A stretch of 64,000 bases of DNA from Lachnospiraceae bacterium 10-1 (GCA_000403495.2 KE159799.1:1202732-1266731); one strand, 5' to 3'. Positions 23,442 through 32,932 are shown, numbered from the stretch's first letter. A program made the numbers and translations. Notes: a model not told the origin generated them from the letters alone.

Positions 23442-24998
23442 ATGAGTATTTTAAACGTAGAACACTTAACACATGGCTTTGGCGACAGAGCTATTTTTCA
23501 GGATGTATCCTTCCGCCTTTTAAAAGGGGAACACATTGGCTTAATCGGTGCCAATGGAGAAGGAAAATCTACCTTCATGAATATTATAACGGGAAAGCTT
23601 ATGCCTGATGAAGGTAAAATAGAGTGGGCCAAAAATGTGCGTGTTGGTTACCTCGACCAGCATACTGTCTTAGAAAAAGGCATGTCCATAAGAAAAGTAC
23701 TTTCTTCGGCCTTTGACTTTCTTTTTGATATGGAAAAACAAATGAATGATATCTGTGACAAAATGGGGGAAGCTTCCGAAGAAGAACTGGAAAATTACAT
23801 GGAAGATCTGGGCACCATTCAGGATCTTCTCACTGTACATGACTTTTATTTGATCGATTCCAAAGTTGAAGAGGTAGCCAAAGCTCTCGGTCTTACCGAT
23901 CTTGGCCTGGAAAAAGACGTAACTGACTTAAGCGGCGGTCAGCGCACCAAAGTGCTTTTAGGCAAACTGCTTTTGGAAAAACCTGACATCCTTCTTCTTG
24001 ACGAACCTACCAACTATCTGGATGCAGAGCATATTGAATGGCTGAAACGATATTTAAATGATTATGAAAATGCTTTTATATTGATCTCCCATGATATTCC
24101 TTTTTTAAACAGTGTAATCAATCTGATTTATCACATGGATAATCAGGAATTAAACCGCTATCCCGGCGACTATGACAAATTTCAGGAAGTTTATGCCATG
24201 AAAAAAGCGCAGCTACAGGCAGCCTACAATAAACAACAAAAGGAAATTGCAGATCTGAAAGACTTTGTTGCAAGAAATAAAGCAAGAGTTTCCACCCGCA
24301 ACATGGCTATGTCCCGTCAGAAAAAGCTGGACAAAATGGATGTGATAGAACTGGCAGGTGAAAAGCCAAAACCAGAATTTTATTTTAAAGAGGCAAGAAC
24401 TCCCGGACGATATATTTTCAAGTCTAATGATTTGATCATTGGCTATGATGAGCCCCTTTCTTCCCCCTTAAATCTGGAAATGGAACGGGGAGAAAAAATT
24501 GTTCTTACCGGTGCTAACGGAATTGGAAAAACTACTCTTTTAAAAAGCATTCTGGGGCTTATCCCACCCATAAGCGGCAGCGTGGAACAGGGAGATTACT
24601 TAAGCATCGGTTACTTTGAGCAGGAAATGGATCAAAATATTTCCACCTCCTGCATTGAAGAAATATGGAAAGAATTTCCCGGATTTTCCCAGTATGAAGT
24701 GCGGTCCGCTCTTGCTAAATGCGGTCTTACCACCAAACATATTGAAAGTAAAGTTAAAGTCTTAAGCGGCGGTGAGCAGGCAAAGGTCCGCCTGTGTAAA
24801 CTAATTAACAGAGCTACCAATATCCTGCTCTTAGATGAACCGACTAACCACCTGGACGTAGATGCAAAATCCGAATTAAAACGTGCCCTCAAAGAATATA
24901 AAGGCAGTATTCTCATGGTGTGCCATGAACCGGAGTTTTATAAAGACTTAGCTACCGATGTGTGGGACTGTACCAAATGGACCACTAAAGTTTTCTAG
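23442..24998 (+). CDS. ABC-F family ATPase
   Basis: The 518-residue protein has two ATP-binding cassettes and no membrane segments. Cassette 1 has Walker A GANGEGKST, signature LSGGQRTK and Walker B ILLLDEPTNYLD; cassette 2 has GANGIGKTT, LSGGEQAK and ILLLDEPTNHLD. The interdomain linker is the charged helical stretch around KAQLQAAYNKQQKEIADLK. ABC-F proteins act on the ribosome as translation factors (Uup, YbiT, EttA) or confer antibiotic protection; which applies is unclear. The ATG at 23442 follows GAGGG. An in-frame ATG at 23334 falls before the promoter and is excluded. The last four bases overlap the convergent metY stop. Confidence 0.9.
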   Translation: MSILNVEHLTHGFGDRAIFQDVSFRLLKGEHIGLIGANGEGKSTFMNIITGKLMPDEGKIEWAKNVRVGYLDQHTVLEKGMSIRKVLSSAFDFLFDMEKQMNDICDKMGEASEEELENYMEDLGTIQDLLTVHDFYLIDSKVEEVAKALGLTDLGLEKDVTDLSGGQRTKVLLGKLLLEKPDILLLDEPTNYLDAEHIEWLKRYLNDYENAFILISHDIPFLNSVINLIYHMDNQELNRYPGDYDKFQEVYAMKKAQLQAAYNKQQKEIADLKDFVARNKARVSTRNMAMSRQKKLDKMDVIELAGEKPKPEFYFKEARTPGRYIFKSNDLIIGYDEPLSSPLNLEMERGEKIVLTGANGIGKTTLLKSILGLIPPISGSVEQGDYLSIGYFEQEMDQNISTSCIEEIWKEFPGFSQYEVRSALAKCGLTTKHIESKVKVLSGGEQAKVRLCKLINRATNILLLDEPTNHLDVDAKSELKRALKEYKGSILMVCHEPEFYKDLATDVWDCTKWTTKVF

Positions 24999-26281
24999 TT
25001 TATGGCTGCCAGTGCCTGCGCCAAATCCGCAATTAAATCCTCTTTATCCTCAAGCCCGCAGGAAATACGAATCAGTCCTGCCGGAACGCCGGCTTCCTTT
25101 AGCTGCTCTTCTGACATCTGACGGTGGGTTGTCGTGGCAGGATTTAAACAGCAGGTTCTGGCATCTGCCACATGGGTTTCGATTGCTGCCAGTTTTAAAT
25201 GCTTCATAAAGGTTTCGGCAGCTTCCCGCCCTCCTTTCAATTCAAAAGACACGACACCGCAGCCTCCGTTTGGCATGTATTTTTTGGCAGTTTCATAATA
25301 TTTGTTGCCTTTAAGCCCCGGATAATTTACATAAGATACTTGTGGCTGGCCACTTAAAAATTCAGCTACAGCCTGCCCGTTTTCCACATGCCGGGGCATT
25401 CTTACATGAAGAGATTCCAGTCCAAGATTTAAAATAAATGCATTTTGCGGGGATTGTACGCACCCAAGATCACGCATGAGCTGTGAAGTACACTTGGTAA
25501 TAAACGCCCCTTCTTTTCCGAATTTTTCTGCATAAGTAATCCCATGATAAGATTCATCAGGCGTACAAAGGCCTGGAAACTTATCTGCATAAGCCATCCA
25601 GTCAAACTTACCTGAATCAATAATTGCACCGCCTACAGCAGCTCCATGTCCATCCATATATTTGGTGGTAGAATGGGTAACAATATCTGCTCCCCATTCA
25701 ATTGGCCGGCAGTTAACAGGTGTAGGAAATGTATTGTCTACAATAAGAGGCACTCCATGCTTATGGGCTGCCTTTGCAAACTTTTCAATATCAAGTACAG
25801 TCAGTGCCGGATTTGCAATGGATTCCCCAAACACAGCTTTTGTATTTTCCTGAAAAGCTTCATCGAGCTCCTCCTTGGTACAGTCAGGAGAAACAAAGGT
25901 GACTTCAACTCCCATTTTTGCCATAGTAACGGAAATTAAATTAAAGGTTCCTCCATATATAGATGAGGAAGATACTATATGACTCCCACATTCACAGATG
26001 TTAAAAAGAGCAAAAAAGTTAGCAGCCTGTCCTGATGAGGTAAGCATTGCTGCAGTTCCCCCTTCCAGTTCTGCTATTTTGGCCGCCACATGATCATTGG
26101 TGGGATTTTGTAATCTGGAGTAAAAATATCCGGAAGCCTCTAAATCAAACAGCTTTCCCATATCTTCACTTGTAGCATATTTAAATGTAGTAGACTGAAA
26201 TATAGGTATCTGGCGGGGTTCCCCATTCTCCGGTGTATAACCGGCCTGTACACATTTAGTATTCATTTTATAATCGCTCAT
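24995..26281 (-). CDS. metY: O-acetylhomoserine sulfhydrylase
   Basis: The 428-residue PLP enzyme makes homocysteine from O-acetylhomoserine and sulfide. It shows the Cys/Met-metabolism family pattern: YSRLQNPTND, SSGQAANFFALFN, the aspartate loop VDNTFPTPVN, and the PLP lysine Lys207 in THSTTKYMDGHG. The C-terminal substrate domain holds ARTCCLNPATTTHRQ. Length fits the O-acetylhomoserine aminocarboxypropyltransferase group rather than the shorter cystathionine synthases. It converges with the ABC-F gene with a four-base overlap, so the two mRNAs are antisense at their ends. No SAM riboswitch is visible in the short upstream gap. Confidence 0.92.
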   Translation of the reverse strand: MSDYKMNTKCVQAGYTPENGEPRQIPIFQSTTFKYATSEDMGKLFDLEASGYFYSRLQNPTNDHVAAKIAELEGGTAAMLTSSGQAANFFALFNICECGSHIVSSSSIYGGTFNLISVTMAKMGVEVTFVSPDCTKEELDEAFQENTKAVFGESIANPALTVLDIEKFAKAAHKHGVPLIVDNTFPTPVNCRPIEWGADIVTHSTTKYMDGHGAAVGGAIIDSGKFDWMAYADKFPGLCTPDESYHGITYAEKFGKEGAFITKCTSQLMRDLGCVQSPQNAFILNLGLESLHVRMPRHVENGQAVAEFLSGQPQVSYVNYPGLKGNKYYETAKKYMPNGGCGVVSFELKGGREAAETFMKHLKLAAIETHVADARTCCLNPATTTHRQMSEEQLKEAGVPAGLIRISCGLEDKEDLIADLAQALAAIN

Positions 26282-26379
26282 ATTTATTGTCCTTTCCCCT
26301 TGGCATTTTTACTAACAACGCTATTATAATATACCCTGCTCTTTTTTTCCAATGAAATCTATCCTTTCAAATAAATTAA

Positions 26380-26412
26380 AAGAGAGATATGGCTGCTGCC
26401 ACATCTCCCTTA
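26380..26412 (-). terminator. terminator of the butyrate operon
   Basis: On the minus strand AGATGTGGC and GCCATATCT form a stem with one mismatch, flanked by AAGGG and CTCTTTT, after the etfA stop. Confidence 0.7.
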
Positions 26413-26438
26413 AAAATTCATATTCTGCTTTTATCAGC

Positions 26439-27482
26439 TTATTTTGCAGCCAATTCAGCTTTTAATTTCTCTGTAAGAGCAGGAACAATCTTATTTAAAT
26501 CGCCAACAATACCATAATCAGCTACTTCGAAGATAGGAGCTGTTTCGTCTTTGTTAATTGCAATAATAACATCTGCTTCTTCCATACCTGCTACGTGCTG
26601 AATTGCTCCGGAAATACCGATTGCAAAGTATACATTCGGACGAACTGTCTTTCCGGTCTGTCCAACCTGAAGATCTTTCGGCTTCCAGCCTGCATCTACA
26701 ACTGCACGGGAACAGCTTACGGTACCGCCAAGTACTTCTGCAAGATCTTCAAGAATCTTAAAGTTTTCAGGGCTTCCTACGCCACGTCCGCCGGATACCA
26801 GAATCTTTGCATCCATGATGTCTGCAACGTCTGAAACTGCCTTTACAACCTCTAAAATCTCAACATACTTATCATTAGGTGTAAATCCTGGATTAAATTC
26901 AACTACAACTGCTTTCTTTCCTGCTTCTTTTGGTGCTTTCTGCATAACGCCCGGACGAACTGTTGCCATCTGAGGACGGAAATCAGGACATGCAATGGTA
27001 GCAATAGTATTACCGCCAAATGCAGGACGTGTCATAAGCAGCTGATTGTGAAGCTGTTCTTTTCCGGGAACAGGATTAATCGGGAAATCCCCGATATCAA
27101 GCTGTGTACAGTCTGCTGTTAAACCTGTATGGATTCTTGCTGATACTCTGGGGCCAAGGTCACGTCCAATTGCTGTAGCGCCAACTAAGAAGATTTCAGG
27201 CTTAAATTCATCAATTACAGAAGAAAGTGCATGTGCATAGGGCTCTGTTCTGTATTCTTTCAGTTCAGGATCATCTACAACGATAACCTTATCTGCGCCA
27301 TACTCTGCAAGCTCATCTGCAAGTCCCTTTACATCGCTGCCCACCAGAACTGCAGTTACTTCTGTATTCAAATCTTTTGCAAGGTCTTTTCCCTTGCCGA
27401 CTAATTCTAAAGCGATTCCACTGAGTACATTGTCTACCTGCTGCGCAAAGACAAATACTCCCTTATAATCTTGAATATTCAT
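26439..27482 (-). CDS. etfA: electron transfer flavoprotein, alpha subunit
   Basis: The 347-residue subunit pairs with EtfB and butyryl-CoA dehydrogenase. The C-terminal FAD domain shows LVSGGRGVGSPENF, VGQTGKTVRPNVYFAIGISG (20 residues) and AIQHVAGMEEADVIIAINKD. The N-terminal domain (VFVFAQQVDNVLSG is close to its start) contacts EtfB. It is the last gene of the thl-crt-hbd-bcd-etfB-etfA operon, 21 bases after etfB, and is followed by a terminator. In Clostridia such ETFs usually bifurcate NADH electrons to crotonyl-CoA and ferredoxin. Confidence 0.95.
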   Translation of the reverse strand: MNIQDYKGVFVFAQQVDNVLSGIALELVGKGKDLAKDLNTEVTAVLVGSDVKGLADELAEYGADKVIVVDDPELKEYRTEPYAHALSSVIDEFKPEIFLVGATAIGRDLGPRVSARIHTGLTADCTQLDIGDFPINPVPGKEQLHNQLLMTRPAFGGNTIATIACPDFRPQMATVRPGVMQKAPKEAGKKAVVVEFNPGFTPNDKYVEILEVVKAVSDVADIMDAKILVSGGRGVGSPENFKILEDLAEVLGGTVSCSRAVVDAGWKPKDLQVGQTGKTVRPNVYFAIGISGAIQHVAGMEEADVIIAINKDETAPIFEVADYGIVGDLNKIVPALTEKLKAELAAK

Positions 27483-27503
27483 TTTGAACCTCCATTAATG
27501 TAT

Positions 27504-28286
27504 TTAGATAACGTGTTTTGCTTTTAATTTATCAACGATATAATCTACAGATTCTGTGGGATCAAGAGTAACCTTTTCTCCTGCTCCCTTTCTTACCTTG
27601 TCGGAAGCCTTAGCGATCTGAGTAGGTGAACCCTTAAGTCCTAAGTTAGAATCATCTACATCAACCAGATTTGCTCTTCCCCATACGGTAATTTCTGCAT
27701 TATAAGCATCAAAAATTCCGCCGGGTGTCATATAACGGGGCTCATTTAATTCAGCAAGCGCTGTAATCAGGCAGGGCATTTTTGCTTTTAAAACGTGATA
27801 TCTGTCATCATACTGACGCTCAACGATTACGCTGTCGCCTTCGATCTGGATTTTCTGTGCATAGGAAATTACAGGAATTCCAAGATGCTCGGAAATCTGA
27901 GGGCCAACCTGTGCAGTATCACCATCAATTGCCTGACGTCCTGTGATAATCAGGTCATATTCCAGATTGCGGATTGCACCTGCAAGTGTCTGGGAAGTTG
28001 CCCATGTGTCTGCACCGCCGAGTACTCTGTCTGTTACCAGAATTCCCTTGTCTGCGCCCATTGCCATTGCCTCACGTAAAACTTCTTCTGCCTTGGGAAG
28101 TCCCATTGTAACAACAGTTACTTCTGCGCCATACTGATCTTTTAATCTAAGTGCTGCTTCCAAACCTGCTTTATCATCAGGATTCATGATTGTGAGCATT
28201 GCACCTCTGTCAAGTGTACCATCAGGATTAAACTTAACGCCACCCTTGGTATCAGGTACCTGTTTAACACAAACAACAATTTTCAT
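27504..28286 (-). CDS. etfB: electron transfer flavoprotein, beta subunit
   Basis: The 260-residue subunit shows the family motifs VCVKQVPDTKGGVKFNPDG, VTMGLPKAEEVLREAMAMGA and VLGGADTWATSQTLAGAI, and the adenine-binding RQAIDGDTAQVGPQ. The GADTWATS form is that of bifurcating ETF, in which NADH is oxidised here. It is separated from bcd by an unusually long, repeat-filled gap of 297 bases, though the rest of the operon is tight. A ribosome site AAGGAGAGAT precedes the ATG. Confidence 0.95.
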   Translation of the reverse strand: MKIVVCVKQVPDTKGGVKFNPDGTLDRGAMLTIMNPDDKAGLEAALRLKDQYGAEVTVVTMGLPKAEEVLREAMAMGADKGILVTDRVLGGADTWATSQTLAGAIRNLEYDLIITGRQAIDGDTAQVGPQISEHLGIPVISYAQKIQIEGDSVIVERQYDDRYHVLKAKMPCLITALAELNEPRYMTPGGIFDAYNAEITVWGRANLVDVDDSNLGLKGSPTQIAKASDKVRKGAGEKVTLDPTESVDYIVDKLKAKHVI

Positions 28287-28583
28287 TGTATTATCTCTCC
28301 TTATAAATTAATCTATTTGGTATGTGCCATATGTATCGGCACCGGAAAATTTTTTGCCTTATTTTCCTGGCAAGTGGTATTCCGGCAATTGGGAATACCT
28401 GTATTTTCACAACTTCATAAGCAAATACTCGGAAACGCTTCGCATTTCCACAATTTCATAAGCAAATACTCGTAAATGCTTCGCATTTTCTCGTGCGCGT
28501 TGCGCCTCAAATAGAATCCTTCCATCCTGCTCCTGCAAGCAGGGCAGTCTGTAATTCTTCTATTTTCATTTGCTTATTCGCGG
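28287..28583. repeat. repeat- and hairpin-filled gap inside the butyrate operon
   Basis: No gene is seen. It contains a hairpin GGTATTCC/GGAATACC (28376-28399), two tandem copies of a ~41-base unit (28407-28447 and 28448-28490) holding CATAAGCAAATACTCG and a GCTTCGCATTT hairpin, and a hairpin CCTGCT/AGCAGG (28526-28543). The two tandem copies differ at positions that keep the short stem paired. It may tune expression of etfB-etfA relative to bcd. Confidence 0.7.
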
Positions 28584-29738
28584 CTACTTAAGCAGTGAAC
28601 CGGAGATGACCATTCTCTGTACTTCGCTGGTTCCTTCATAGATCTCTGTGATCTTTGCATCTCTCATCATACGTTCTACATCGTATTCTCTGATGTAGCC
28701 ATAGCCGCCATGAAGCTGAACAGCCTTGGTTGTAACTTCCATTGCAACTTCTGCAGCGTATAATTTAGCCATAGCTGCTTCTACGGAATAAACCTTCTGT
28801 GTTGCCTTAGCCACAGCTGCCTTATAAACAAGAAGCTGAGCTGCCTGCACCTTGGTAGCCATGTCAGCAAGCTGGAACTGTGTATTCTGGAATGCGCCAA
28901 TTGCTCTTCCAAACTGCTTTCTTTCCTTTACATATTCGATAGTTCTTTCCAATGCGCCCTCTGCAAGACCAAGTGCCTGGGATGCGATACCAATACGTCC
29001 GCCATCTAATGTATGCATAGCAATACCAAAGCCCTTGCCTTCTTTTCCTAACAGATTCTCCTTAGGAATGCGGCAGTCTGTAAAGATTAATTCATAAGTA
29101 GATGAACCGCGGATACCCATTTTCTTTTCCTTTGTACCAAAGGTAAATCCGGGAGTTCCTTTTTCCACAATAAATGCAGAGATCATCTTTTTGCTTCTGC
29201 CCTTTGCATCTGTAACAACATCTGTTACCGCAAAAATCACATAAACATCAGCTTCCTTACCATTTGTAATGAAGATCTTTGATCCATTAAGCACCCACTC
29301 ATCTCCATCTAAAACAGCCTTTGTCTGCTGTCCCTGTGCATCAGTTCCTGCACCGGGTTCTGTAAGACCGAAAGCACCAATTTTCTCACCCTTTGCAAGG
29401 GGAACCAAATATTTCTGCTTCTGTTCTTCCGTACCATAAGTCATAATAGGATCACAGCAAAGGGAAGTATGTGCAGAAACAATAACGCCTGTAGTTCCGC
29501 AAACTTTTGAAAGTTCCTCTACGCACATAGCATATGTAAGAGGATCACAGCCCTGTCCGCCGTACTCTTTGGGTACAGGAATTCCAAGAAAACCTGCTTT
29601 TGCCATTTTTTCAACAGTTCCTCTGGGGAAAACTTCAGTCTCATCAACTTCCTGCGCCAGAGGCTTAACTTCTTTTTCTGCAAACTCTTTAAAAAGAGTT
29701 CTTGCCATTTCATGTTGTTTTGTTAACATAAAATCCAT
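28584..29738 (-). CDS. bcd: butyryl-CoA dehydrogenase
   Basis: The 384-residue flavoenzyme reduces crotonyl-CoA to butyryl-CoA with EtfAB. It shows acyl-CoA dehydrogenase signatures GAFGLTEPGAGTDAQ, WVLNGSKIFITNG, GRIGIASQALGLAEGALE (18 residues) and the C-terminal QLHGGYGYIREYDVERMMRD. Glu368 in EIYEGTSEVQR is the catalytic base position of short-chain enzymes. It follows hbd by 48 bases and precedes the repeat-filled gap before etfB. Length and operon place make the short-chain assignment firm. Confidence 0.95.
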   Translation of the reverse strand: MDFMLTKQHEMARTLFKEFAEKEVKPLAQEVDETEVFPRGTVEKMAKAGFLGIPVPKEYGGQGCDPLTYAMCVEELSKVCGTTGVIVSAHTSLCCDPIMTYGTEEQKQKYLVPLAKGEKIGAFGLTEPGAGTDAQGQQTKAVLDGDEWVLNGSKIFITNGKEADVYVIFAVTDVVTDAKGRSKKMISAFIVEKGTPGFTFGTKEKKMGIRGSSTYELIFTDCRIPKENLLGKEGKGFGIAMHTLDGGRIGIASQALGLAEGALERTIEYVKERKQFGRAIGAFQNTQFQLADMATKVQAAQLLVYKAAVAKATQKVYSVEAAMAKLYAAEVAMEVTTKAVQLHGGYGYIREYDVERMMRDAKITEIYEGTSEVQRMVISGSLLK

Positions 29739-29786
29739 GTTTTTAATTCCTCCATTAAATATTATTTTATTCCTGCTGTTTTCAGC

Positions 29787-30659
29787 TTACTGAGCATCAA
29801 CAGGCGTTTTGGTTCTGTCTGCATTGTATACATAGAAGCCTTTGCCGCTCTTAGCACCAAGATTTCCACCACGAACCATCTTTCTGATCAGAGGACATGC
29901 ACGATATTTGCTGTCGCCTGTTTCATTATAAAGAACATCCATAATTGCAAGGCAGATATCCAGTCCTATAAAATCACCCAGTTCCAAGGGGCCCATAGGA
30001 TGATTTGCGCCAAGCTTCATTGCAGCATCTATACCTGCAATATCGGAAACACCTTCCATCTTAATGAAGGCTGCTTCATTAATCATAGGAATCAAAACGC
30101 GGTTTACAACGAAACCTGCTGCTTCATTTACCTGAACAGGAGTCTTTCCGATTTCTTCGGAGATCTTCTTAATGGCATCTACAGTTTCCGCAGGAGTATT
30201 TACGCCTGCAATTACCTCAACCAGTTTCATGCGGTCTGCAGGATTGAAGAAATGCATACCGATCATAGGACGGTTCAGTCCATTTCCAATCTCCGTAATA
30301 GAAAGGCTTGAAGTATTGGAAGCAAAAATGCATTCCGGCTTTGCAATCTTATCCAGCTCGCCAAATGTAGTCTTTTTAACTTCCATATTTTCAAATGCTG
30401 CTTCAACAATTAAATCGCAGTCTGCACACAGGTCTTCTTTCAATCCTGGTGTGATTTTCACAAGAATTGCATCTACTGCTTCCTGTGTTAATTTTCCTTT
30501 TTCTACAAGCTTAGCATAGCCCTTAGCGATTTTTTCTTTTCCGCCTTCAGCCCACTCCTGCTTAATATCGCAGAGTGCAACCTCATATCCCTCAACCTGG
30601 GCAAATGCCTTTGCAATGCCCTGTCCCATAGTACCAGCGCCAATAATACCTACTTTCAT
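29787..30659 (-). CDS. hbd: 3-hydroxybutyryl-CoA dehydrogenase
   Basis: The 290-residue enzyme reduces acetoacetyl-CoA to 3-hydroxybutyryl-CoA. The N-terminal Rossmann motif is IIGAGTMGQGIA; the catalytic His136 lies in GMHFFNPADRMKLVEV, after SNTSSLSITEI. The C-terminal helical domain follows from NEAAGFVVNRVLIPM. It lies between crt and bcd in the operon with its own AGGAGGG ribosome site. NAD or NADP preference is not certain, though clostridial enzymes of this group often use NADH. Confidence 0.95.
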   Translation of the reverse strand: MKVGIIGAGTMGQGIAKAFAQVEGYEVALCDIKQEWAEGGKEKIAKGYAKLVEKGKLTQEAVDAILVKITPGLKEDLCADCDLIVEAAFENMEVKKTTFGELDKIAKPECIFASNTSSLSITEIGNGLNRPMIGMHFFNPADRMKLVEVIAGVNTPAETVDAIKKISEEIGKTPVQVNEAAGFVVNRVLIPMINEAAFIKMEGVSDIAGIDAAMKLGANHPMGPLELGDFIGLDICLAIMDVLYNETGDSKYRACPLIRKMVRGGNLGAKSGKGFYVYNADRTKTPVDAQ

Positions 30660-30769
30660 TTTTAACCCTCCTATTATGATTATTTGTATTTATCACCACA
30701 CTTAGGCAGTGTAAAATTCTTATTTCAGGATCAGATCTCCTGCTGCATCCACACCTTTTTACTACTGTT

Positions 30770-31555
30770 TTAGCAGTTCTTAAAAGGCTCTTTCACTTTT
30801 TCTTTGTTCTTATCAAGAAAGAATGCCATGCCATATTTCTGGTCTTCTGTCTCAAAGCAGTCTCCAAACAGCTTTTCTTCAATTACGATTGCTTCGTCCA
30901 TTGCCGCATCCAGTCCTTCATTGATTGCCTTCTTGCAGTTACGTACTGCAATAGGAGCGTTCTTTGCAATACCTGCTGCCATTTTTTCTGCCGCCGGCAT
31001 CAGCTCTTCCTGTGTATAAACTGCATTTACAAGGCCGATTCTAAGGGCTTCATCCGCTTTAATATTTCTTGCTGTATAAATCATCTGCTTCGCCATTCCT
31101 GCGCCGACCAAACGTGCAAGTCTCTGGGTTCCGCCGAAACCAGGTGTAATTCCAAGTCCAACCTCAGGCTGTCCAAATACTGCATTGTCAGAACAGATTC
31201 TGAAATCACAGCTCATGGAAATCTCGCAGCCGCCGCCCAGTGCAAATCCATTGATCGCTGCAATCACAGGAATCGGAAATGTTTCCAATTTACGGAATAC
31301 ATCATTTCCCTTCTTTCCAAAAGCTTCTCCTTCTGCCTTGGTAAGGGTGCTCATCTCGCCAATATCTGCACCTGCCACAAATGACTTCTGTCCTGCCCCT
31401 GTTAAAATCAGGCATCTCACTTCATCCAGATTCACTGCATCCAATGTCTGATCCAGTTCATCCAATACAGTTGAGTTCAAAGCATTCAATGCTTTTTCGC
31501 GGCTGATGGTGATAATGCCATATCCGCCTTTCTGTTCATATACGATAAACTCCAT
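30770..31555 (-). CDS. crt: crotonase (3-hydroxybutyryl-CoA dehydratase)
   Basis: The 261-residue enzyme dehydrates 3-hydroxybutyryl-CoA to crotonyl-CoA. The oxyanion-hole motif SFVAGADIGEM and the two catalytic glutamates in ALGGGCEISMSCDF and FGQPEVGLGITPGFGG (residues 111 and 131 from this start) are present. Two ATGs lie six bases apart; I chose the second (31555) because AGGAG stands eight bases before it but only two before the first. The gaps on both sides carry strong structure on the thl side and nothing notable on the hbd side (110 bases). Confidence 0.93.
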   Translation of the reverse strand: MEFIVYEQKGGYGIITISREKALNALNSTVLDELDQTLDAVNLDEVRCLILTGAGQKSFVAGADIGEMSTLTKAEGEAFGKKGNDVFRKLETFPIPVIAAINGFALGGGCEISMSCDFRICSDNAVFGQPEVGLGITPGFGGTQRLARLVGAGMAKQMIYTARNIKADEALRIGLVNAVYTQEELMPAAEKMAAGIAKNAPIAVRNCKKAINEGLDAAMDEAIVIEEKLFGDCFETEDQKYGMAFFLDKNKEKVKEPFKNC

Positions 31556-31586
31556 TTCCATAACTCCTTTTCTTTATTATTGTTGA

Positions 31587-31676
31587 GAAGAATGGCTCTT
31601 TAGAGCCATTCTTCATACACGAAACATAGAACTTCTTGGGCAGTGTTTTCTACTGCCCTAGAAGTTCTTTTCGTGT
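31587..31676 (-). repeat. two strong hairpins between thl and crt
   Basis: The first, nearest thl (31617-31676), has arms ACACGAAA/TTTCGTGT, AGAACTTCT/AGAAGTTCT and GGGCAG/CTGCCC in one long stem with small bulges, starting next to the thl stop. The second (31587-31614) is a perfect 12-bp stem GAAGAATGGCTC/GAGCCATTCTTC with a 4-base loop. Neither has a full T-run on the minus strand, so partial termination or mRNA protection is more likely than a full stop. Confidence 0.75.
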
Positions 31677-31677
31677 T

Positions 31678-32862
31678 TTATTCTTCAATTTTCACAACAG
31701 TAGCACATCCCATACCGCCGCCGATACAAAGAGTTGCAAGACCTGTCTTTGCACCCTTTGCCTGCATTTCATGAAGCAGGGTAACAAGAATACGACAGCC
31801 TGATGCTCCAACCGGATGACCTAACGCAATTGCGCCTCCATTAGGATTTAACTGCTTGTCAACATCAATTCCAAGATCCTTGCCCACTGCAACAGACTGT
31901 GCTGCAAAAGCTTCATTTGCTTCGATAATATCAAAATCTTCAATCTTAAGGCCTGTCTTAGCCATAACCTTCTTGGTAGCAGCTACTGGGCCGATACCCA
32001 TAACTTCAGGTCTTACACCTGCAAGAGCGCCTGCAACAAAAGTAGCCATTGGCTTAACACCTAATTCTTTTGCCTTTTCTTCACTCATAACAACAATTGC
32101 TGCTGCACCGTCATTGATTCCGGAAGCATTTCCTGCTGTTACAAATCCACCCGGATTGATGGCGCGGAGTTTAGCAAGTCCTTCAATTGTAGATCCTGCA
32201 CGAGGGCCTTCATCTACCTTAAACTCAACCATTTCTTTTTTCTTTTTCACCATAACAGGTACGATCTCAGCATCAAATGCACCTGATTTCTGGGCAGCTT
32301 CCGTCTTCTGCTGGCTCTTTAATGCAAACTCATCCAGCTCTTCTCTGGTAAGTCCCCATTCCTCGCAGATATTATCAGCTGTCTTGATCATATGGTAATC
32401 ATTGAATGCATCCCAAAGTGCATCCTTGATCATGGTATCTACCAGAGTACCATTATTCATTCTATATCCAAAACGTGCCTGAGGAACTGCGTAAGGAGCC
32501 ATAGACATATTTTCCATACCACCTGCAACTACAATATCAGCATCTCCAGCCATAATCATTTGCGCCGCCTGGTTGACACAGTTAAGACCTGAACCACATA
32601 CAACGTTCATGGTAACTGCAGGCACTTCAATAGGCAGACCTGCCTTAATAGATGCCTGACGCGCAACGTTCTGCCCCTGTCCTGCCTGAATAACACATCC
32701 CATATAAACCTGATCCACAGCCTCAGGTGCTACACCTGCCCTGTTTAAAGCTTCTTTAATTACGATTGCACCAAGCTCTGCAGCAGGTACTGTGCTTAAA
32801 GAACCACCCATGGTTCCGATTGCTGTACGACATGCTCCGGCTAAAACTACTTTTTTTGCCAT
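31678..32862 (-). CDS. thl: acetyl-CoA acetyltransferase (thiolase)
   Basis: The 394-residue enzyme joins two acetyl-CoA to acetoacetyl-CoA, the first step to butyrate. Catalytic residues: Cys89 in [11 protein letters not shown], His349 in [15 protein letters not shown] and Cys379 in [10 protein letters not shown]. The substrate loop [17 protein letters not shown] is typical. It is the first gene of the operon, behind a well-formed promoter with a Rex-like box. Two long hairpins follow its stop, which could let thl be made in excess over the downstream genes. Confidence 0.96.
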   Translation of the reverse strand: MAKKVVLAGACRTAIGTMGGSLSTVPAAELGAIVIKEALNRAGVAPEAVDQVYMGCVIQAGQGQNVARQASIKAGLPIEVPAVTMNVVCGSGLNCVNQAAQMIMAGDADIVVAGGMENMSMAPYAVPQARFGYRMNNGTLVDTMIKDALWDAFNDYHMIKTADNICEEWGLTREELDEFALKSQQKTEAAQKSGAFDAEIVPVMVKKKKEMVEFKVDEGPRAGSTIEGLAKLRAINPGGFVTAGNASGINDGAAAIVVMSEEKAKELGVKPMATFVAGALAGVRPEVMGIGPVAATKKVMAKTGLKIEDFDIIEANEAFAAQSVAVGKDLGIDVDKQLNPNGGAIALGHPVGASGCRILVTLLHEMQAKGAKTGLATLCIGGGMGCATVVKIEE

Positions 32863-32904
32863 TATTTCTTTCCTCCGTTTTATTTATACTATATTTTGCA
32901 ATCT

Positions 32905-32932
32905 GCAATGATTGTTAATTTTTTATCATTGC
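32905..32932. promoter_or_regulatory. Rex-like operator in the thl leader
   Basis: TTGTTAA-TTTT-TTATCAT (32912-32929) matches the Rex consensus TTGTTAANNNNTTAACAA at 12 of 14 fixed positions. It sits just inside the transcript start and overlaps a GCAATGAT/ATCATTGC stem (32905-32932). Rex is known to control clostridial butyrate genes by NADH/NAD ratio; binding here is inferred. Confidence 0.5.

Noticed and set aside
26282..26340. SAM riboswitch before metY
   Set aside because: The gap is too short and no SAM-type helices are visible.
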